NCBI GenBank assembly: GCA_964519245.1
Contig: CAZFLK010000010.1
Coordinates: forward strand, 1-64,000
DNA length: 64,000 nucleotides
Source of the DNA: JAYPEY01 sp964519245
Lineage (GTDB): Bacteria > Verrucomicrobiota > Verrucomicrobiia > Limisphaerales > JAYPEY01
Direction of reading: 5' to 3'
The position numbers and the translations under genes are program-made. This document shows, in pieces, positions 11,293 to 20,901 of this stretch. The stretch's first letter is position 1. Each line of letters starts with the position of its first letter. The notes under the pieces are model-generated. The model had not been told where the DNA came from and searched no databases. It saw only the letters and a program-made list of their open reading frames with translations.

Positions 11293-11304
11293 CAGTCTGT
11301 CGGT

Positions 11305-14300
11305 TCAAAAGTCGAGCGACGCCCCGATCCGCCGCAACCGGGTGGATCCTTCCAGACCATGCCCTGACATGGGGTCGCCGCTCCCGGATCGGACCAACCG
11401 CGCGGCGGCGCCGGCCGGATCATCGCCGGCCAGCACGTTCCCTTCGCCGGCCAGGGTCGTTTCGGCCGCATTGAAACGGGCGCTGTAGGTCGATCCTTCA
11501 TCGGTCCTGAGGTCCCGAAGATTCCCGCAGAGGAGATTGTTGACGAGGGTCGCCCGGGCCGGCCCGAAGGACGACTTCTTCTGATAGAGCGCCACGCCGG
11601 TTCGATTGTTCACGAGCGTGTTGTTCAGGATCACGGCGTCCGACAAGTCCTTCACCGCAATGCCGCTGACCGCGCCGGAAATGTGGTTGTTGAAAATTAT
11701 TGGCCGCGACTTCTCGCCCACGGAGACGCCCTTGTCGCCGCCGCTGATGATCCGATTCCCGGCCACCGTCGCCCAAGAAGAGGAAAGATCGATGCAGTCG
11801 TCACGGTTGTTGCGGAACAGGCTGTTCGTCACCACACCCCCGCCAAAATCGATGTCGATCGCATCCAGATTGCCCTCAAAGCGACAGCCGGAAATCGTCG
11901 GCGAGACATACTTGGAGTTGAAGGCGTCATCCGAGACATTGTCCTGAAAGACGCAGTTGTGCAGAACACAGGGCGCATTGTAGGCCGCCAACGCCGCGGA
12001 GAAGGGAATGCCGTCCACAACCGCATTGGAGCCTCGCTCGAAGACGCAATGCCTGAGCCGATTGGTCCATTGCAGGCCGGAATTCAACACAACCGCGCCT
12101 CGATAGGCGTCCGACCGCGCCGAGGTGAAGCGGATCGGCCGGCCGGGCTCTCCCTCGGCAATGAGCCGCCCCCTCACCATCAGCGAGGCGCCTTCAGCGA
12201 AGCGCAACTCCGCTCCCGCTTCAACCCGGAGGGTTTCATTCCAAGGCACATGGAGGGTCTCGTCGACCTCCATGATTCCCGCCGGGACAATCCGCTCCTT
12301 CCGCTCCGCCTCGGCAGGAGGCTCCCCGAGATGGACGCCATCCGGCCGCAGGAAATCAAGCGTTTGCGACACCCTCGTCGCACAGGGCATGGGCTCGGGG
12401 CACAACATCTCGCCTGCCTCCTTCGAATACCCCGGTTTCCATTCAGCGAACGTCGCGCCGTCCGACAGCGCCGCCCCCTCGACCGCAACCGGATGCCTCG
12501 TCACCGGATTCCGGGCCGACGCCCGAATTCGCCCGTTGAAAGCAGGCACCCCATCCATCGAACGGAAAATCAGAAAAAACGTGTTCGTCGTCGGCCGCGG
12601 AACATACTCCCGCGCCTGCTTTACCTTCGGGCCGAGAAACTCAAAATCCGCCGCGGGAACCGCCCGCGGCAACTGGGTCAGGGCCAATCCCGTTCCCAGC
12701 GGAATCGGCCGGGCGGCAAAATCCTGTTTCAACTCGATTCCCGGCGCAAACGTCAACCCGGCTCTGTCGTCGGTTTCCTCCGGCCGGAACTCGCGACTGC
12801 GTGTCGGGTCAACCAGAACGCAGCTCCGATGCGCCCGCGATCCGCCTGCTTCCAACCCGAAAGCCAACGTCTCCAGAATGGGCGCGACGTGATTGGTTCC
12901 GACGATCTCGATCCGGGCCGCCACGCGTTCGCCCTCGCGCAACCAACTCGGAGCCGGCCCAGCCAAACCGCCGCCTTGCTCCAGGACCGCCACCCGCAAC
13001 GGACCTCCCTGCAACTTCCGCGCCAGATACCCGATCCTGTCCGGAATCATCCGGCGCATTCTCGCCAGCGTCGCCCGCCACTCCTCATTGCCGACATAAC
13101 GTTCCATCAGCGCCCCGTAATGCATGTGCGAATCCGCCAGCGCATCCGCCTCAATCAGGGCTTCCAGCGCCGCCACGCGCTGCAACAGGACATCCGGATG
13201 ATGCGTCGACTCAAGCATCTCGCCCAACCGACGAAAGAAGATCTTCCGGAACGCCGCATGCCGGAACAGGCCGTCGGCGGCGTCGTTGATGGCCGTCAAA
13301 AGGGGGTGAAAGTCCCAACCGCGCCGACGCCACAATGCTTCGTATCCCTCCAGCGTGAAGGTGGTGGGCGCCTGGTACCAGGGCACGATCTGAAATCTCC
13401 CGACCCCGGGATCGAGCGACCACCTCATGTTGTGACTGGACGGGTTCAACTGGCAGTTGATCGCGCCATGCGCCAAGTACCTGAGGCACTGATCCACATC
13501 CAGGACGCTGCGAATGCGCTCCGGATAATCGGCATCACCCATCGCAAACAGGGTTTGAAACAGGCCAAACAAGGATTCGTAATCCTCCTGGTCATCCCAA
13601 TGAGAGTGCTGCTGCCAGTTGTTTCGATCGAGGAAGTCCGCTTCCGTAAACACCGGTCGTTCCTCGCCGAACATCTGCGCCAACCCGCGATTGTGCCGCT
13701 CATAGAAATACTCATCCGGCTGTTCGAGGAATGTCTGCACGCCCTGGAAGGCATCGTTGATCCGGAGATGAACCAGGAACTGGGAGGGGACCAGAACGCC
13801 GGATTCACGCAGGGCCCAACTCCACAGGATGTCATTGACCAACGAATGATCGCGTTGATTGACGAGGTTGAACTCCCGCCGCCCATAAAAGAATTCCTCC
13901 TTCAGGAAGCGGATGCGCCAGGAGGTCTTGGCTCCGAGGTAGTGATCAAAATTCCATCCCCGCGGCCGGACGGACACGGGATACAAGCGCCCTTCATACC
14001 GGAAGAACGCCGGCGTGAACGACCAACGGAAGTTCTGGAGAAACAGGGTGCTGTAGCCGCCCTCCAGATTGAATCCCTCCGGCAGGCGCGGCAACTGCGC
14101 CTCAAGCGCGGCCCGACTGACCTCGGGCAGGGCCAGCTCCATGACCGGCAGCCTCGTCTCGCCGCGACTATCCCCGTGCGGCTCGGGCGCCGGGCGAACC
14201 GAGGGGCGGCGCACCGGTAAAATGGAACGACTCACTTTCTGCCCCGCCGTCTGCAGTTCCTGCCGCGCCGCCGTCGTCAAGGCCACCCTCCCCTCCCGGG

Positions 14301-14670
14301 GCGTCAGCATGACCAAGACCAGGAACAAGGGGGGAAAGGCCACCCCGACCCCGAGCACATGCCCCTGCCGAACCACCCGCTCGGGACGTTTGGCGGCAGA
14401 ACCGACCAACGGAGCCGCCGCCCCGTCGCGAGCAAGCGCGATCCACCGATTCACCCGCTCATACCGGGCGATCCACCACAGGCCGGCCAAGGTCATCGCC
14501 GAACCCGCCTGCAACAACGCCAACAATGCCGGATCCGCGCTTGCCAGGGGCATCCGCTTCAAACCCGGCTGTTCCCAGACAAACCATTGCGCAACCGAGA
14601 CCGCAACCAGGTAGAAGAACACCGCCAGATGAAAGCCCGTCAGGAGAACCAGACTGCGTCTCGCGCTCAT
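11305..14670 (-). CDS. Membrane-anchored CotH-like protein with C-terminal beta-helix
   Basis: 1121 aa. Three hydrophobic segments lie near residues 7-29, 48-67 and 105-123, and the rest appears extracytoplasmic. Residues ~195-560 show the CotH-kinase pattern (KTSWRIRFLKEEFFYGRREF, VNDILWSWALRESG, LRINDAFQGVQTFLEQ). CotH proteins are atypical kinases known to phosphorylate the spore coat protein CotB. Residues ~850-1090 form a right-handed beta-helix with repeated N/G turns (GCRFEGNLDAIDIDFGGGV, SGIAVKDLSDAVILNNTLVNN), a fold usual in polysaccharide-binding or lyase proteins. It lies between DUF4956 (21 bp) and VTC (12 bp) genes, a recurring trio. The CotH plus beta-helix combination on a membrane anchor is uncommon. 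Domain calls are good; the substrate is unknown. Confidence 0.8.
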   Translation of the reverse strand: MSARRSLVLLTGFHLAVFFYLVAVSVAQWFVWEQPGLKRMPLASADPALLALLQAGSAMTLAGLWWIARYERVNRWIALARDGAAAPLVGSAAKRPERVVRQGHVLGVGVAFPPLFLVLVMLTPREGRVALTTAARQELQTAGQKVSRSILPVRRPSVRPAPEPHGDSRGETRLPVMELALPEVSRAALEAQLPRLPEGFNLEGGYSTLFLQNFRWSFTPAFFRYEGRLYPVSVRPRGWNFDHYLGAKTSWRIRFLKEEFFYGRREFNLVNQRDHSLVNDILWSWALRESGVLVPSQFLVHLRINDAFQGVQTFLEQPDEYFYERHNRGLAQMFGEERPVFTEADFLDRNNWQQHSHWDDQEDYESLFGLFQTLFAMGDADYPERIRSVLDVDQCLRYLAHGAINCQLNPSSHNMRWSLDPGVGRFQIVPWYQAPTTFTLEGYEALWRRRGWDFHPLLTAINDAADGLFRHAAFRKIFFRRLGEMLESTHHPDVLLQRVAALEALIEADALADSHMHYGALMERYVGNEEWRATLARMRRMIPDRIGYLARKLQGGPLRVAVLEQGGGLAGPAPSWLREGERVAARIEIVGTNHVAPILETLAFGLEAGGSRAHRSCVLVDPTRSREFRPEETDDRAGLTFAPGIELKQDFAARPIPLGTGLALTQLPRAVPAADFEFLGPKVKQAREYVPRPTTNTFFLIFRSMDGVPAFNGRIRASARNPVTRHPVAVEGAALSDGATFAEWKPGYSKEAGEMLCPEPMPCATRVSQTLDFLRPDGVHLGEPPAEAERKERIVPAGIMEVDETLHVPWNETLRVEAGAELRFAEGASLMVRGRLIAEGEPGRPIRFTSARSDAYRGAVVLNSGLQWTNRLRHCVFERGSNAVVDGIPFSAALAAYNAPCVLHNCVFQDNVSDDAFNSKYVSPTISGCRFEGNLDAIDIDFGGGVVTNSLFRNNRDDCIDLSSSWATVAGNRIISGGDKGVSVGEKSRPIIFNNHISGAVSGIAVKDLSDAVILNNTLVNNRTGVALYQKKSSFGPARATLVNNLLCGNLRDLRTDEGSTYSARFNAAETTLAGEGNVLAGDDPAGAAARLVRSGSGDPMSGHGLEGSTRLRRIGASLDF

Positions 14671-14691
14671 GACATCTCCCCGCCGGCGGCC

Positions 14692-15483
14692 CTAATCCTC
14701 CACCAGCAATCCGGGCTCCAACAAGGTCAGGTTGACCGCCGCATGCTTCGCCCTGACCGCCTGCTTGAAGGTTTCAAAGGCATCCAACCCGGCAAACGCC
14801 ACGACAAAGACGACCTCCACCCGGTCCGGCGATTCATCCAAACGCCGCAGGGAATACTGACTCGTCGACTCTCCCAACAAGTCCGTCAACCAGCGCAGCT
14901 CAAAATCCGGCTCCTCGACAAACTCCAGGCTGAGAATCTTGTGATCGATGTCCGCCCGGTCGCCGCCGCGCCGTTGCAAGCGGATGACCGCAAGACAAAC
15001 GAGGCAGCCGACCGTGGTGAACAGCGGCCGGTTGGCTCCCAGGCCAATGCCAATCCCAATCACCAGGAAAAGATGGACCAATTCCTCCGGGTCCTTGATC
15101 GCCGCGCGGAAGCGGACAATGGACAAGGCTCCGACCAGGCCGAGCGACAGGGCCAATGACGCGCTCACCGTCACAATGATCAGGGTCGTCACCACGGCCA
15201 GCAACACGAAGGTCTTGGCAAAGGCGCGCCGATTCGAAAGCGAACGCCCATAGGCCACGTAGAACCGCGCCACCAAGTTGCTCAGGACCAGGGCCAGGAC
15301 CAGGTTCAGGAGAAACTGCGGCAGCGAGGCTATCGAACCGGCCCCTTGGTTCAGCCACTCGGAGGTGATCTTGTTGAATGAGTCCAAAACGTCGAAATGG
15401 TTGCCTCCGGCCGGCCCCGGTTTGCGCGTCGCCGACGCCCGGCGACTGAACGGACGATAGGCCTCCGTTCGAATCGCTGTCAA
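14692..15483 (-). CDS. DUF4956 integral membrane protein
   Basis: 263 aa if the TTG at 15483 is the start; no ATG is available near the N-terminus and a TTG at 15387 is the other option, so the start is uncertain. After ~45 polar residues there are four transmembrane helices (LPQFLLNLVLALVLSNLVA, FVLLAVVTTLIIVTVSASLAL, LVHLFLVIGIGIGLGA, LFTTVGCLVCLAVIRL). Between helices 2 and 3 lies the family signature VGALSIVRFRAAIKDPEEL. A cytoplasmic ferredoxin-like tail follows. It is the first gene of the DUF4956-CotH-VTC operon. The family is uncharacterised; association with VTC suggests a part in polyphosphate or surface-polymer production. Confidence 0.82.
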   Translation of the reverse strand: MTAIRTEAYRPFSRRASATRKPGPAGGNHFDVLDSFNKITSEWLNQGAGSIASLPQFLLNLVLALVLSNLVARFYVAYGRSLSNRRAFAKTFVLLAVVTTLIIVTVSASLALSLGLVGALSIVRFRAAIKDPEELVHLFLVIGIGIGLGANRPLFTTVGCLVCLAVIRLQRRGGDRADIDHKILSLEFVEEPDFELRWLTDLLGESTSQYSLRRLDESPDRVEVVFVVAFAGLDAFETFKQAVRAKHAAVNLTLLEPGLLVED

Positions 15484-15540
15484 CCGCGCGCGGACAAGGA
15501 GGATTGACGAAGCGGCCCGCGTGGCTTCAATTCAGGCCGC

Positions 15541-16656
15541 ATGCCGCGCCGCGCGCTCATCATACCGGACAAGTTCAAAGGCACGCTCACCGCCGGGCAG
15601 GCCGCCGAGGCGATGGCCGAGGGCTGGCGGCGCGCCCACCCCGAGGACTCCCTCGAGTTGCTGCCCATGAGCGACGGCGGGGACGGCTTCGGCCAGATCC
15701 TCGGCGAGATCCTGGGGGCGGAAACGCGGACAGTCGACACGGTCGACGCAGCCCACCGCCCTTGCTCGGCTCCCTGGTGGTGGCTCGCCGGTTCCCGGAC
15801 CGCCATCATTGAATCCGCCAGAATCATCGGCCTGGCCATGCTGCCCAAAGGCGCCTTCCACGCCAATGCGTTGGACACGCTGGGCCTGGCGGCTGTCTTG
15901 CGCGCGGCGGCTGGGTCCGGAGCCGAGCGTTGCGTGCTCGGAATCGGCGGCAGCGCCACCAACGACGCGGGAACCGGCCTGGCGCGTGGACTCGGGTGGC
16001 GCTTCAACGGGCAATCCACGATCGACCAGTGGCCCGACCTGACGGATCTGAGATCCATCGAGCGCCCCACGGCTTCCCTGGCCATTCCCCGATTGGAAGT
16101 CGCTGTCGATGTGCAGAACCCACTGACCGGAACGCAGGGCTGCAGCGCGATCTACGGCCCCCAGAAGGGACTGCTGCCCGGGGAGATCGAGCCGGCTGAC
16201 GCGGCCTTGAGACAACTCGCCGAAGTCGCCGCAGCAGACCTGGACCGGCCGGCAGACACCCCCGGCGACGGCGCCGCAGGCGGGCTGGGCTTCGGGTTGC
16301 GCTGTTTCGCCGACGGCGTTCTGCGCCCCGGATTCGACCTTTTCGCCGAACAGGTCAACCTGGATGAGCGCCTGAGGGGCATCGACCTCGTGATCACCGG
16401 CGAAGGCTCCATCGATCCTTCTTCCTTGATGGGCAAGGGCGTCGGGGAATTGGCGGCCCACTGCCGCAGCCGGCGCCTTCCCTGCATCGGCCTTGGCGGC
16501 GTCGTCAGCAATGCGCCGGAGGTCAACCAGGCCTTTTCGCTGACAGCAGGCGTGGTCAACGAGGTCGCCGATGCGGAAGCGTCCCAAGCCGATCCCGCGG
16601 ACTGCCTCACCCGGTTGGCGGAGCGGGCTGCACGACGCTGGCCGCTCGAGGATTGA
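15541..16656 (+). CDS. Glycerate kinase (GlxK/GarK family)
   Basis: 371 aa, the usual length of type I glycerate kinases. Family motifs seen: IIPDKFKGTLTAGQAAEAMA at the N-terminus, MSDGGDGFG, the substrate region IIESARIIGLAML, GIGGSATNDAGTGLARGLG, TQGCSAIYGPQKG, and VITGEGSIDPSSLMGKGVGEL near the C-terminus. It phosphorylates glycerate with ATP to a phosphoglycerate in the cytoplasm, linking glyoxylate or sugar-acid breakdown to glycolysis. It is divergent from the DUF4956 gene with 57 bp between, and no glyoxylate genes are in the window. The family is clear; which hydroxyl is phosphorylated is not. Confidence 0.92.
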   Translation: MPRRALIIPDKFKGTLTAGQAAEAMAEGWRRAHPEDSLELLPMSDGGDGFGQILGEILGAETRTVDTVDAAHRPCSAPWWWLAGSRTAIIESARIIGLAMLPKGAFHANALDTLGLAAVLRAAAGSGAERCVLGIGGSATNDAGTGLARGLGWRFNGQSTIDQWPDLTDLRSIERPTASLAIPRLEVAVDVQNPLTGTQGCSAIYGPQKGLLPGEIEPADAALRQLAEVAAADLDRPADTPGDGAAGGLGFGLRCFADGVLRPGFDLFAEQVNLDERLRGIDLVITGEGSIDPSSLMGKGVGELAAHCRSRRLPCIGLGGVVSNAPEVNQAFSLTAGVVNEVADAEASQADPADCLTRLAERAARRWPLED

Positions 16657-16761
16657 GATCAGGCCGGGACATTCAGCCGGATCGGCGCCGTCCGCAGTTC
16701 ATGCTCCCGCCGCCCGGACAATCGCCTTGCCCGTGGCCGAAGCGCCGCCTACGGTCCGGGC

Positions 16762-18000
16762 ATGCTCAAGCTTCTCAGCCTGATCGGGTTGTGCAGTTTC
16801 ATCGCGGTGGCCTGGACGCTTTCCTCGGACCGCAAGCGCTTCCCTTGGAGAACCGTCCTGAGCGGTCTCGGCCTGCAGTTCCTTTTCGGGGTGTTCATCC
16901 TCAAGACCGCAGTCGGGGCCCGGCTGTTTGCCTTGGCGCACATTGGCGCCACCGAGTTTCTCGGCGTGGCCAATGAGGGAGCGCTGCTGGTGTTCGGCCA
17001 TCTCGCCGATGGCAACCTGGTCGCCGAGGCCTACCCTTCCCGCCCCGTTGTCCTCGCCATCACGATCACCGCGACGATCATTCTCGTTTCCGCCATTTCA
17101 TCGCTGCTCTACCATTGGGGCATCCTTCAACGCGTCGTCCAGGGATTCGCGGTGGTCATGCAACGCGCCATGGGCTTGAGCGGCAGTGAAAGCCTCGCCG
17201 CCGCCGGAAACATCTTCATGGGCCAGACCGAGGCTCCACTCCTCGTGAAACCCTACTTGAACGCCATGACCCGCAGTGAGTTGATGGCCTTGATGACAGG
17301 CGGCATGGCGACCATCGCCGGCGGCGTGCTGGCGGTCTACGTCGGCCTCGGCGTCGAGGCCGGCCATCTGATCACCGCCTCGGTCATGAGCGCGCCCGCA
17401 GCCCTCCTGATCGCCAAGGTCATGCTGCCCGAAACGGAGTCCAGCCCCACCGCTGCCGGCTCCAGGACCACCGTCGAGATCACCTCCACGAACAGCCTCG
17501 ACGCGCTCTGCAAGGGAACCAGCGACGGCATGAAACTCAGCATCAACGTCATCGCCATGCTGATCGGATTCACCGCGATCGTGGCCCTGGTCAACCTGCT
17601 GCTCGCCTGGTTCCAATCCTGGTTCGGCGTGGAAACGCCGATCACCCTGCAAATCATGCTGGGGTGGCTGAACGCCCCCTTCGCCTTTCTCATGGGCGTC
17701 GCCTGGGAGGATTGCGCCGCGGTGGGCCGCATGCTGGGCGAGCGCATCGTGTTGAACGAGTTCATCGGTTACCTGTCCCTCGCCGAGCTCGGGGAGAGTC
17801 TTTCGCCCCGCAGCCGCGTCCTCGCCACCTATGCGCTTTGCGGTTTCGCAAACTTCGCCAGCATTGCGATTCAGCTGGGCGGCATCGGCGCCCTCGCCCC
17901 GGAACGCCGCAAGGATCTCGCCGAGCTGGGCGCCCGGGCCATGATCGGAGGCGTGCTGGCCAGCTACCTGACCGCAACCATGGTCGGCATCATCACTTGA
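16762..18000 (+). CDS. Concentrative nucleoside transporter (NupC/CNT family)
   Basis: 412 aa with about ten hydrophobic segments. CNT signatures are visible: GLGLQFLFGVFILKT near the N-terminus, GNIFMGQTEAPLLVKPYL (the conserved G-x-Q-T-E-A-P substrate-binding segment), LMTGGMATIAGGVLAVYV, and LCGFANFASIAIQLGGIGALAPERR near the C-terminus. CNT proteins are inner-membrane Na+ or H+ symporters that import nucleosides. The DUF4105 gene follows after 16 bp and is likely co-transcribed. Substrate range (purine or pyrimidine) cannot be read from the sequence with confidence. Confidence 0.94.
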   Translation: MLKLLSLIGLCSFIAVAWTLSSDRKRFPWRTVLSGLGLQFLFGVFILKTAVGARLFALAHIGATEFLGVANEGALLVFGHLADGNLVAEAYPSRPVVLAITITATIILVSAISSLLYHWGILQRVVQGFAVVMQRAMGLSGSESLAAAGNIFMGQTEAPLLVKPYLNAMTRSELMALMTGGMATIAGGVLAVYVGLGVEAGHLITASVMSAPAALLIAKVMLPETESSPTAAGSRTTVEITSTNSLDALCKGTSDGMKLSINVIAMLIGFTAIVALVNLLLAWFQSWFGVETPITLQIMLGWLNAPFAFLMGVAWEDCAAVGRMLGERIVLNEFIGYLSLAELGESLSPRSRVLATYALCGFANFASIAIQLGGIGALAPERRKDLAELGARAMIGGVLASYLTATMVGIIT

Positions 18001-18016
18001 TCCCAGCAACCGGGCC

Positions 18017-19117
18017 ATGAACCAGGATGCTGAAATCCCAGCAGGCCCCAAACCGGATGCGATCACGGAATCATCCGTTGACGGCGCGAGGCCAACGCGC
18101 CGGAAGACTCAACTTATTCGTCAGGCGAGGCGCGCGGGCAGGTGGGCATGGTCTCTATCCTGCGCCGCGCTTTGGCTGTGGTCCCTCGCCGCGCTCTGGC
18201 ATTTTCCCGCATGGCCTGGCTGGTTGGGCGCACTGGCGGCGATGATTTGGGCGGGCGCCGGCCTGGTCGTCTTTCGAACGCTGGCGTCCGATCGGATTCC
18301 CGTCGCCATGTTGGGCGCATTTCTATTGGTCCGCCTCATATGGGGATTCAAAAGCCCAAGCAACGATCGCGATTGGCAGGAACTTTCCCGAACACTGCCC
18401 ACGGCGGCATTCGAGGGCCGGCGCGTCCACATCCGCAACGTGCGCAACGTCGCGTGGCGGAGCGAGACCGATTTCGATCTGAAATGGGAAGACCGCGAGT
18501 ACGACCTCGATCGGATTCAACGCGCGGATTTCATCGTCGTCCCCTTCGCCTTCGGACGCGCCCTGGCCCATGTCTTCGTGAGCTTTGGTTTCGACGACGG
18601 GGAACAGATCGCCCTCTCCGTCGAGATCCGCAAGGAACGGAACGAAACCTACTCTCCGGTCCGGGGCATGTTTCGCCACTACGAGATCACCTATGTGATC
18701 GGCGACAAAATGGATCTGATCGGCCTGCGCGCCAACGTATTGCGGGAACCGGTCCACCTCTATCCGATCAAGGCGACCCCGGAACAGGCCCGACTGATGT
18801 TCACCGACATGTTGGAGCGGGCAAACGACCTTGCGGCCAAACCCCGATTCTACAACACGCTGTTACACAACTGCACCACGACCGTGGCACAGCACGCAAA
18901 CGAACTGCGCCGGGACAAGGTCAGTCTGTGGAATTGGAGGATCGTCCTGCCGGGCTACTCCGACGGATTGGTTCAAGAACTCGACCTGCTCGACTACGAC
19001 GGCTCGCTGGACGATGCCCGAAAGCGATTCCTGATAAACGACCGGGCGGCCTTCCTACCCGACAGCCGGATGTGGTCGCGTCAGATCCGGGAAGTCGCGG
19101 CGCCATCGGCCGAATGA
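18017..19117 (+). CDS. DUF4105 (Lnb-type) membrane protein
   Basis: 366 aa. Two transmembrane helices (residues ~43-60 and 65-110) follow a basic N-terminus, and the remainder is soluble. The DUF4105 features are RADFIVVPFAFGRALAHVFVSF, GMFRHYEITYVIGD, and the Asn-Cys motif RFYNTLLHNCTTTVAQHANEL, which resembles a Cys-containing active site. In Gram-positive bacteria the related Lnb N-terminal domain acts in lipoprotein N-acylation (lyso-form intramolecular acyltransfer). A similar role is possible here but unproven. It is downstream of the nucleoside transporter, with no obvious functional tie. Confidence 0.78.
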   Translation: MNQDAEIPAGPKPDAITESSVDGARPTRRKTQLIRQARRAGRWAWSLSCAALWLWSLAALWHFPAWPGWLGALAAMIWAGAGLVVFRTLASDRIPVAMLGAFLLVRLIWGFKSPSNDRDWQELSRTLPTAAFEGRRVHIRNVRNVAWRSETDFDLKWEDREYDLDRIQRADFIVVPFAFGRALAHVFVSFGFDDGEQIALSVEIRKERNETYSPVRGMFRHYEITYVIGDKMDLIGLRANVLREPVHLYPIKATPEQARLMFTDMLERANDLAAKPRFYNTLLHNCTTTVAQHANELRRDKVSLWNWRIVLPGYSDGLVQELDLLDYDGSLDDARKRFLINDRAAFLPDSRMWSRQIREVAAPSAE

Positions 19118-19191
19118 CCCGGCCCGTTTGGCGCAGGCAGAATGGCCTGGGCAGAAGTGGCTCTCCCCGTTGGCCGGAGCCATGCTCAGTC

Positions 19192-19662
19192 ATGGGCATG
19201 CAACGCACGCCCGCATTCTTCAAAGCCGCCTCCCATGTCGTCCTGGCCTTGCGCGCCGCGACATTCTTCCAGCAGTTCAAACATAGCGTCCGAACCCACG
19301 ATGCCGCGACGGCGGCGCCCTCCGCGGAGCGAACCGTCGAGCAGACCTACGTCGATTCCGAAACCGTCCGCACACTCAAGTTTCTCGTTCTTTCCCTTGT
19401 CTCAGGTGTTGCGCTTGCCTTTCTGCTCGCCTGGGATTTCCGCCCGTCACCGTCGGTTCGCCAGCGCGACCGCGACCAGAACGACGGAGTGAGGAGACAT
19501 CCCGACTGGACCGCAACATCGCAGATTGCCGGCCCGCGCGTAATCGGGGGACAGTTGCGAGAGCGCGCTCTCGCTTGCATCGGGCGGGGCGTGTCTGTAT
19601 TTTCCGCGCCTTGTAATTTTTCCGAGAAGATCCAACTGATCACAAAGCAATGGCATATCTGA
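19192..19662 (+). CDS. Possible small single-pass membrane protein (tentative)
   Basis: An open frame of 156 codons from the ATG at 19192 (or 19198). It has coding-like third-position GC in its first ~110 codons and a convincing transmembrane helix (LKFLVLSLVSGVALAFLLAW, about residues 65-84). The last ~40 residues look random, and the frame overlaps the dapL start by 13 bp. It may be a small gene with a degraded or frameshifted 3' end, or it may not be a gene. No family is recognised. It is the only structure in the 530 bp between the DUF4105 gene and dapL. Confidence 0.3.
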   Translation: MGMQRTPAFFKAASHVVLALRAATFFQQFKHSVRTHDAATAAPSAERTVEQTYVDSETVRTLKFLVLSLVSGVALAFLLAWDFRPSPSVRQRDRDQNDGVRRHPDWTATSQIAGPRVIGGQLRERALACIGRGVSVFSAPCNFSEKIQLITKQWHI

Positions 19663-20888
19663 ACGACAACTACCTGAAGCTGCAGGCGGGCTACCTGTTC
19701 CCCGAGATCGCTCGCCGCGTGACGCAGTTCACCGAGAACAATCCTGAAGCGGCGCAGAAGCTGATTCGCTGCGGCATTGGCGACGTCACCGAACCGCTGC
19801 CCCAGGCCGTCCTCGACGCGCTGCACAAGGCGGTCGACGAGATGGGCTCCCGGGAAAGCTTCCGCGGCTATGGCCCCGAGCAGGGCTACGGCTTTCTCCG
19901 TGAAGCCATCGCCAAGAACGACTTCCGCGACCGCGGCATCGAGATCGCGGACGACGAGATCTTTGTCTCCGACGGCGCCAAGTGCGACAGCGCCAACTTC
20001 CTCGACGTGCTCGGCCACAACAACAAGATCGCGCTGATGGATCCGGTCTATCCGGTCTACCTCGACACCAATGTCATGGTCGGCCACACCGGCCCCGCCG
20101 GCGAATCCGGACGCTATTCAGGCCTCGTTTACCTCGATTGCACGGCCGAGAACGGCTTCGTTCCCGCGATCCCGGAGGAGAAAGTTGACGTCGTCTACCT
20201 GTGCTACCCCAACAACCCGACCGGCACGGTCGCCTCCCTCGAGCAGTTGACCAAATGGGTGGATTACGCAAAGGCGAACAACGCGATCATCCTGTACGAC
20301 GCGGCCTACGAGGCTTACATCAGCGAGGACAATGTTCCCCGCTCCATCTTTGAGATTCCCGGAGCCAAGAGCTGCGCGGTGGAGTTCCGCAGTTTTTCCA
20401 AGAACGGCGGCTTCACCGGGACGCGCTGCGCCTACACCGTCGTGCCCAAGGAACTGAAGGCCCAGACCGCCGAAGGCGAATGGAAGGAACTGCACGCGCT
20501 CTGGAACCGCCGGATGAGCACCAAGTTCAACGGGGTGAGCTATCCGATCCAACGCGCCGCCGAGGCCCTCTATTCCGAGGAAGGCAAGGCGCAGGTGGCC
20601 GCCCTGGTGGAACACTACATGGGCAACGCCAAGATTCTCCGGGAAGCGGCGACCGCGGCGGGCCTGACCGTCTTCGGCGGCGTCAACGCTCCCTACATCT
20701 GGGTGCGCTGCCCGGAGGGTGTTTCCAGCTGGGACGCCTTCGACAAAATGCTCAACGAGGCCAATGTGGTGATCACTCCCGGCAGCGGTTTCGGCAGCGC
20801 CGGCGAGGGTTACTTCCGGATTTCCGCCTTCAACAACCGGGAGAACGCGGAGGAAGTCGCGCGCCGCATCCAGGATTTGAAGTGGTAA
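19650..20888 (+). CDS. dapL: LL-diaminopimelate aminotransferase
   Basis: 412 aa, typical for DapL. It opens with MAYLNDNYLKLQAGYLFPEI, then IRCGIGDVTEPLP and FRGYGPEQGYGFLREAI. The PLP site is SFSKNGGFTGTRCAY with the Schiff-base lysine at 251, and Asp217 (ILYDAAYEAYI) should bind the pyridine nitrogen. It converts tetrahydrodipicolinate directly to LL-2,6-diaminopimelate using glutamate. This shortcut in lysine and peptidoglycan precursor synthesis is used by Chlamydiae, Verrucomicrobia, plants and some others. A protease gene follows after 13 bp, probably on the same transcript. Confidence 0.97.
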   Translation: MAYLNDNYLKLQAGYLFPEIARRVTQFTENNPEAAQKLIRCGIGDVTEPLPQAVLDALHKAVDEMGSRESFRGYGPEQGYGFLREAIAKNDFRDRGIEIADDEIFVSDGAKCDSANFLDVLGHNNKIALMDPVYPVYLDTNVMVGHTGPAGESGRYSGLVYLDCTAENGFVPAIPEEKVDVVYLCYPNNPTGTVASLEQLTKWVDYAKANNAIILYDAAYEAYISEDNVPRSIFEIPGAKSCAVEFRSFSKNGGFTGTRCAYTVVPKELKAQTAEGEWKELHALWNRRMSTKFNGVSYPIQRAAEALYSEEGKAQVAALVEHYMGNAKILREAATAAGLTVFGGVNAPYIWVRCPEGVSSWDAFDKMLNEANVVITPGSGFGSAGEGYFRISAFNNRENAEEVARRIQDLKW

Positions 20889-20901
20889 AAGCGTCCGCGC
20901 C

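Noticed and set aside
11683..14220. An 845-codon open frame opposite the CotH/beta-helix gene
   Set aside because: Arg/Pro-rich with no domain; the minus strand carries clear CotH and beta-helix patterns.
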